In this document: piece after piece, positions 62,377-63,626 of the stretch
How the letters are laid out: each line of letters begins with the position of its first letter
How positions within the stretch are numbered: position 1 is the stretch's first letter
Source: Modicisalibacter coralii
GTDB taxonomy: Bacteria; Pseudomonadota; Gammaproteobacteria; Pseudomonadales; Halomonadaceae
Direction: 5' to 3'
Assembly (NCBI RefSeq): GCF_004117855.1
Contig: NZ_QWBW01000018.1
Location: forward strand, 39,632-103,257
Length of the DNA: 63,626 nt
The notes under the pieces: model-generated
Seen by the model: only the letters and a program-made list of their open reading frames with translations
What the model was told of the DNA's origin: nothing
Databases searched by the model: none
Position numbers and translations under genes: made by a program

Positions 62377-63123
62377 ATGCCTGCACAGGAACGCTACATG
62401 GCCAGGAACATCGGCCATCACCTCAGTCTTTCGAAACGCGATCACGCCCTGCTCGCCGAGCTCGAGGCCAGTCCTCGACCGGTTGCCAAGGGCACGGTGC
62501 TCTGGGAATCGCGAACCACCCCGGATCAGCTCTACACCCTTTGCGAAGGCTGGGCCTACACCAGCCAGTGCTCGGCGGACGGATCGCGCCAGATTCTCGA
62601 TCTCTTTCTACCCGGCGACATCATGGGGCTGCGCGATCTCACCTACCATGATCACTCGACGACGGCGGTGATGTTGACCGACGGCGTGGTCAGTCCCTTC
62701 CCGATCGACCGGCTTCCCAGATTGATGCGCCGCTCCGCCAGGCTGGCCTGGGCCTTGCAGGCCTCCGCCGCACGGCAGGAGGGCTTGATCACCCAGCGCA
62801 TGGTCAACGTCCTGAGTCACGATGCCGCGTCGCGTATTGCCCACTTCGTCCTCGAGGTACACCACCGCTTGCAGCGCATCGAAGAAACCTCGGGCGACAG
62901 TTTCGACCTGCCGCTGTTGCAGCGGCAGTTCAGCATGCTGCTGGGCATGAGTTCCGTCCACGTCAGCCGCACACTGGTGGAAATGGCCAATCGAGGACTG
63001 ATACAGCGATCGAGACGCAATATCCGCCTGCTCGATTTTGAGGCTCTCAATCGCATGGCGGACTTCGACCCGAACACCCTCAACGACAACCTCAACCCGC
63101 ATATCCCGCTGACTGCTGGATAG
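62377..63123 (+). CDS. Crp/Fnr-family regulator 3
   Basis: 248 residues, the same length as regulator 2, ATG with AAGGAG upstream. Head ARNIGHHLSLSKRDHALLAELE, sensor VLWESRTTPDQLYTLCEGWA, LPGDIMGLRDL; HTH LLQRQFSMLLGMSSVHVSRTLVEMANRGLIQR. Very like regulator 2 throughout, so a tandem duplication. Followed by an intergenic stretch and an IS66 end. Confidence 0.88.
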   Translation: MPAQERYMARNIGHHLSLSKRDHALLAELEASPRPVAKGTVLWESRTTPDQLYTLCEGWAYTSQCSADGSRQILDLFLPGDIMGLRDLTYHDHSTTAVMLTDGVVSPFPIDRLPRLMRRSARLAWALQASAARQEGLITQRMVNVLSHDAASRIAHFVLEVHHRLQRIEETSGDSFDLPLLQRQFSMLLGMSSVHVSRTLVEMANRGLIQRSRRNIRLLDFEALNRMADFDPNTLNDNLNPHIPLTAG

Positions 63124-63193
63124 GTCGTCATTGTCAATGTGTCACGACGGACAACGCTAGAAGTACACCAGAAAGGCGTCGCAGAAACGAGGC

Positions 63194-63214
63194 GACCGGC
63201 CCTCGAGGCCGGTC
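63194..63214 (+). terminator. GC stem-loop after regulator 3
   Basis: GACCGGCC-CTCGA-GGCCGGTC, perfect 8-bp stem, 71 bases past the stop. No U-tract. Confidence 0.35.
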
Positions 63215-63327
63215 AGCAGGCACATGCTCGGGTGCGAAGGTTGGTGCTGCACGTGCAGGGCAGAGAATGTCAGGCTCGTGTAACGAAACGATGACAAGCA
63301 GGTCGTCAACGTGATCTAACAACTCCC

Positions 63328-63626
63328 GTAAGCGATCCAACAACCCCATCTGTACCGGCCTGACTCAGGCCGGTAGGGTGTCCTTCCACTGCCAGGGAAG
63401 CAGTACGTCGGGGTCGTCCTCGTCGCCGAGGGTCGGCAGCGTCTCGAACACGAACTGCAGGTACTCGTAGGGCGAGAGACCGTTGACCTTGGCCGTCTCG
63501 ATCAGGCTGTAGATTGCCGCGCTGGCCTGGGCCCCGCTCGGTGTGTGGCTGAACAGCCAGTTCTTGCGGCCCACCACGAAGGGGCGGATGGCGTTCTCCG
63601 CCGGGTTGTTGTCCAGCGGGATCACC
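63328..63626 (-). mobile_element. IS66-family element, one end (truncated by window edge)
   Basis: The plus strand starts inward with GTAAGCG at 63328, the usual IS66-family tip, and the transposase C-terminus follows. Bases CAACTCCC (63320-63327) next to the tip are the candidate half of an 8-bp target duplication. The other end is outside the window. Confidence 0.7.
63365..63626 (-). CDS. tnpC: IS66-family transposase TnpC, C-terminal part
   Basis: 87 residues visible, 5' end beyond the window. Contains the final catalytic segment [22 protein letters not shown] (Glu of the DDE triad in the PAENAIRP core) and [14 protein letters not shown] typical of IS66 TnpC. Stop lies inside a palindrome TACCGGCCTG...CAGGCCGGTA (63353-63375). 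Confidence 0.9.
   Translation of the reverse strand, partial: VIPLDNNPAENAIRPFVVGRKNWLFSHTPSGAQASAAIYSLIETAKVNGLSPYEYLQFVFETLPTLGDEDDPDVLLPWQWKDTLPA

Noticed and set aside
63134-63349. 71-codon minus-strand frame next to the IS66 end (MGLLDRLRELLDHVDD)
   Set aside because: The first residues look protein-like, but it starts inside the IS tip, has no ribosome site and its second half is not protein-like. Could be a remnant of a gene cut by the IS.

Overview
The window is GC-rich, compact gammaproteobacterial DNA that looks chromosomal and Halomonas-like. The evidence is an ectoine hydroxylase (ectD), an ectoine-synthase-like gene, a TRAP uptake operon, a polA / DUF2782 / homoserine-kinase block like that of pseudomonads and relatives, and gammaproteobacterial CydX and PaoABC relatives. 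The genus is inferred from gene content only. Almost all of the very long plus-strand reading frames in the first 25 kb are antisense shadows of minus-strand genes.

Layout. 1-955: 3'-truncated pepD. 1090-7851: the bd oxidase locus, cydDC then cydAB and a long cydX, all on minus; two copies of the same 14-bp Anr/FNR box sit in front of cydD and cydA. 7848-12084: tmcA (tRNA-Met acetyltransferase) and a Tat-exported PhoX phosphatase. 12277-16015: paoABC-type molybdenum aldehyde oxidase. 16127-19628: emrAB-type efflux pump with a divergent TetR regulator and a palindromic operator. 19633-24988: TRAP operon (dctP, dctQ, dctM, SDR-like gene) with a sigma-54 promoter, three enhancer palindromes and its own sigma-54 activator. 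25222-26782: xdhC and a mocA-like gene, probable maturation factors for the aldehyde oxidase. 26795-35538: ankyrin protein, LysE exporter, polA, DUF2782 protein, thrB, speA and an FAH-family hydrolase. 35664-39681: ectD, a divergent Crp/Fnr regulator and a c-di-GMP phosphodiesterase.

39755-55744 is the most striking region, a 16-kb Ter stress island with two divergent arms. The minus arm reads terA, three TerY-like vWA proteins, a PP2C phosphatase and a kinase with a zinc ribbon. The plus arm reads terB, terC, two terD-family genes, an unknown membrane protein, a four-enzyme set (PRTase-TRSP, HAD phosphatase, PRTase-PELOTA, CitE-like lyase) and two more divergent TerD-family proteins. It combines a phospho-signalling module, Ca-binding TerD proteins, a TerC membrane protein and a predicted pathway for a nucleoside-like metabolite.

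55745-63626: a 129-bp ERIC-like inverted repeat, a bidirectional terminator, a chemoreceptor with a CheR-docking tail, tRNA-Thr(CGT), a 54-codon small gene, an orphan EctC-like cupin with an amidase, two more Crp/Fnr paralogues, and the end of an IS66-family element running out of the window. Both ectoine-related loci (ectD, and the EctC-like/amidase pair) lie divergently next to a Crp/Fnr protein of the same subfamily.
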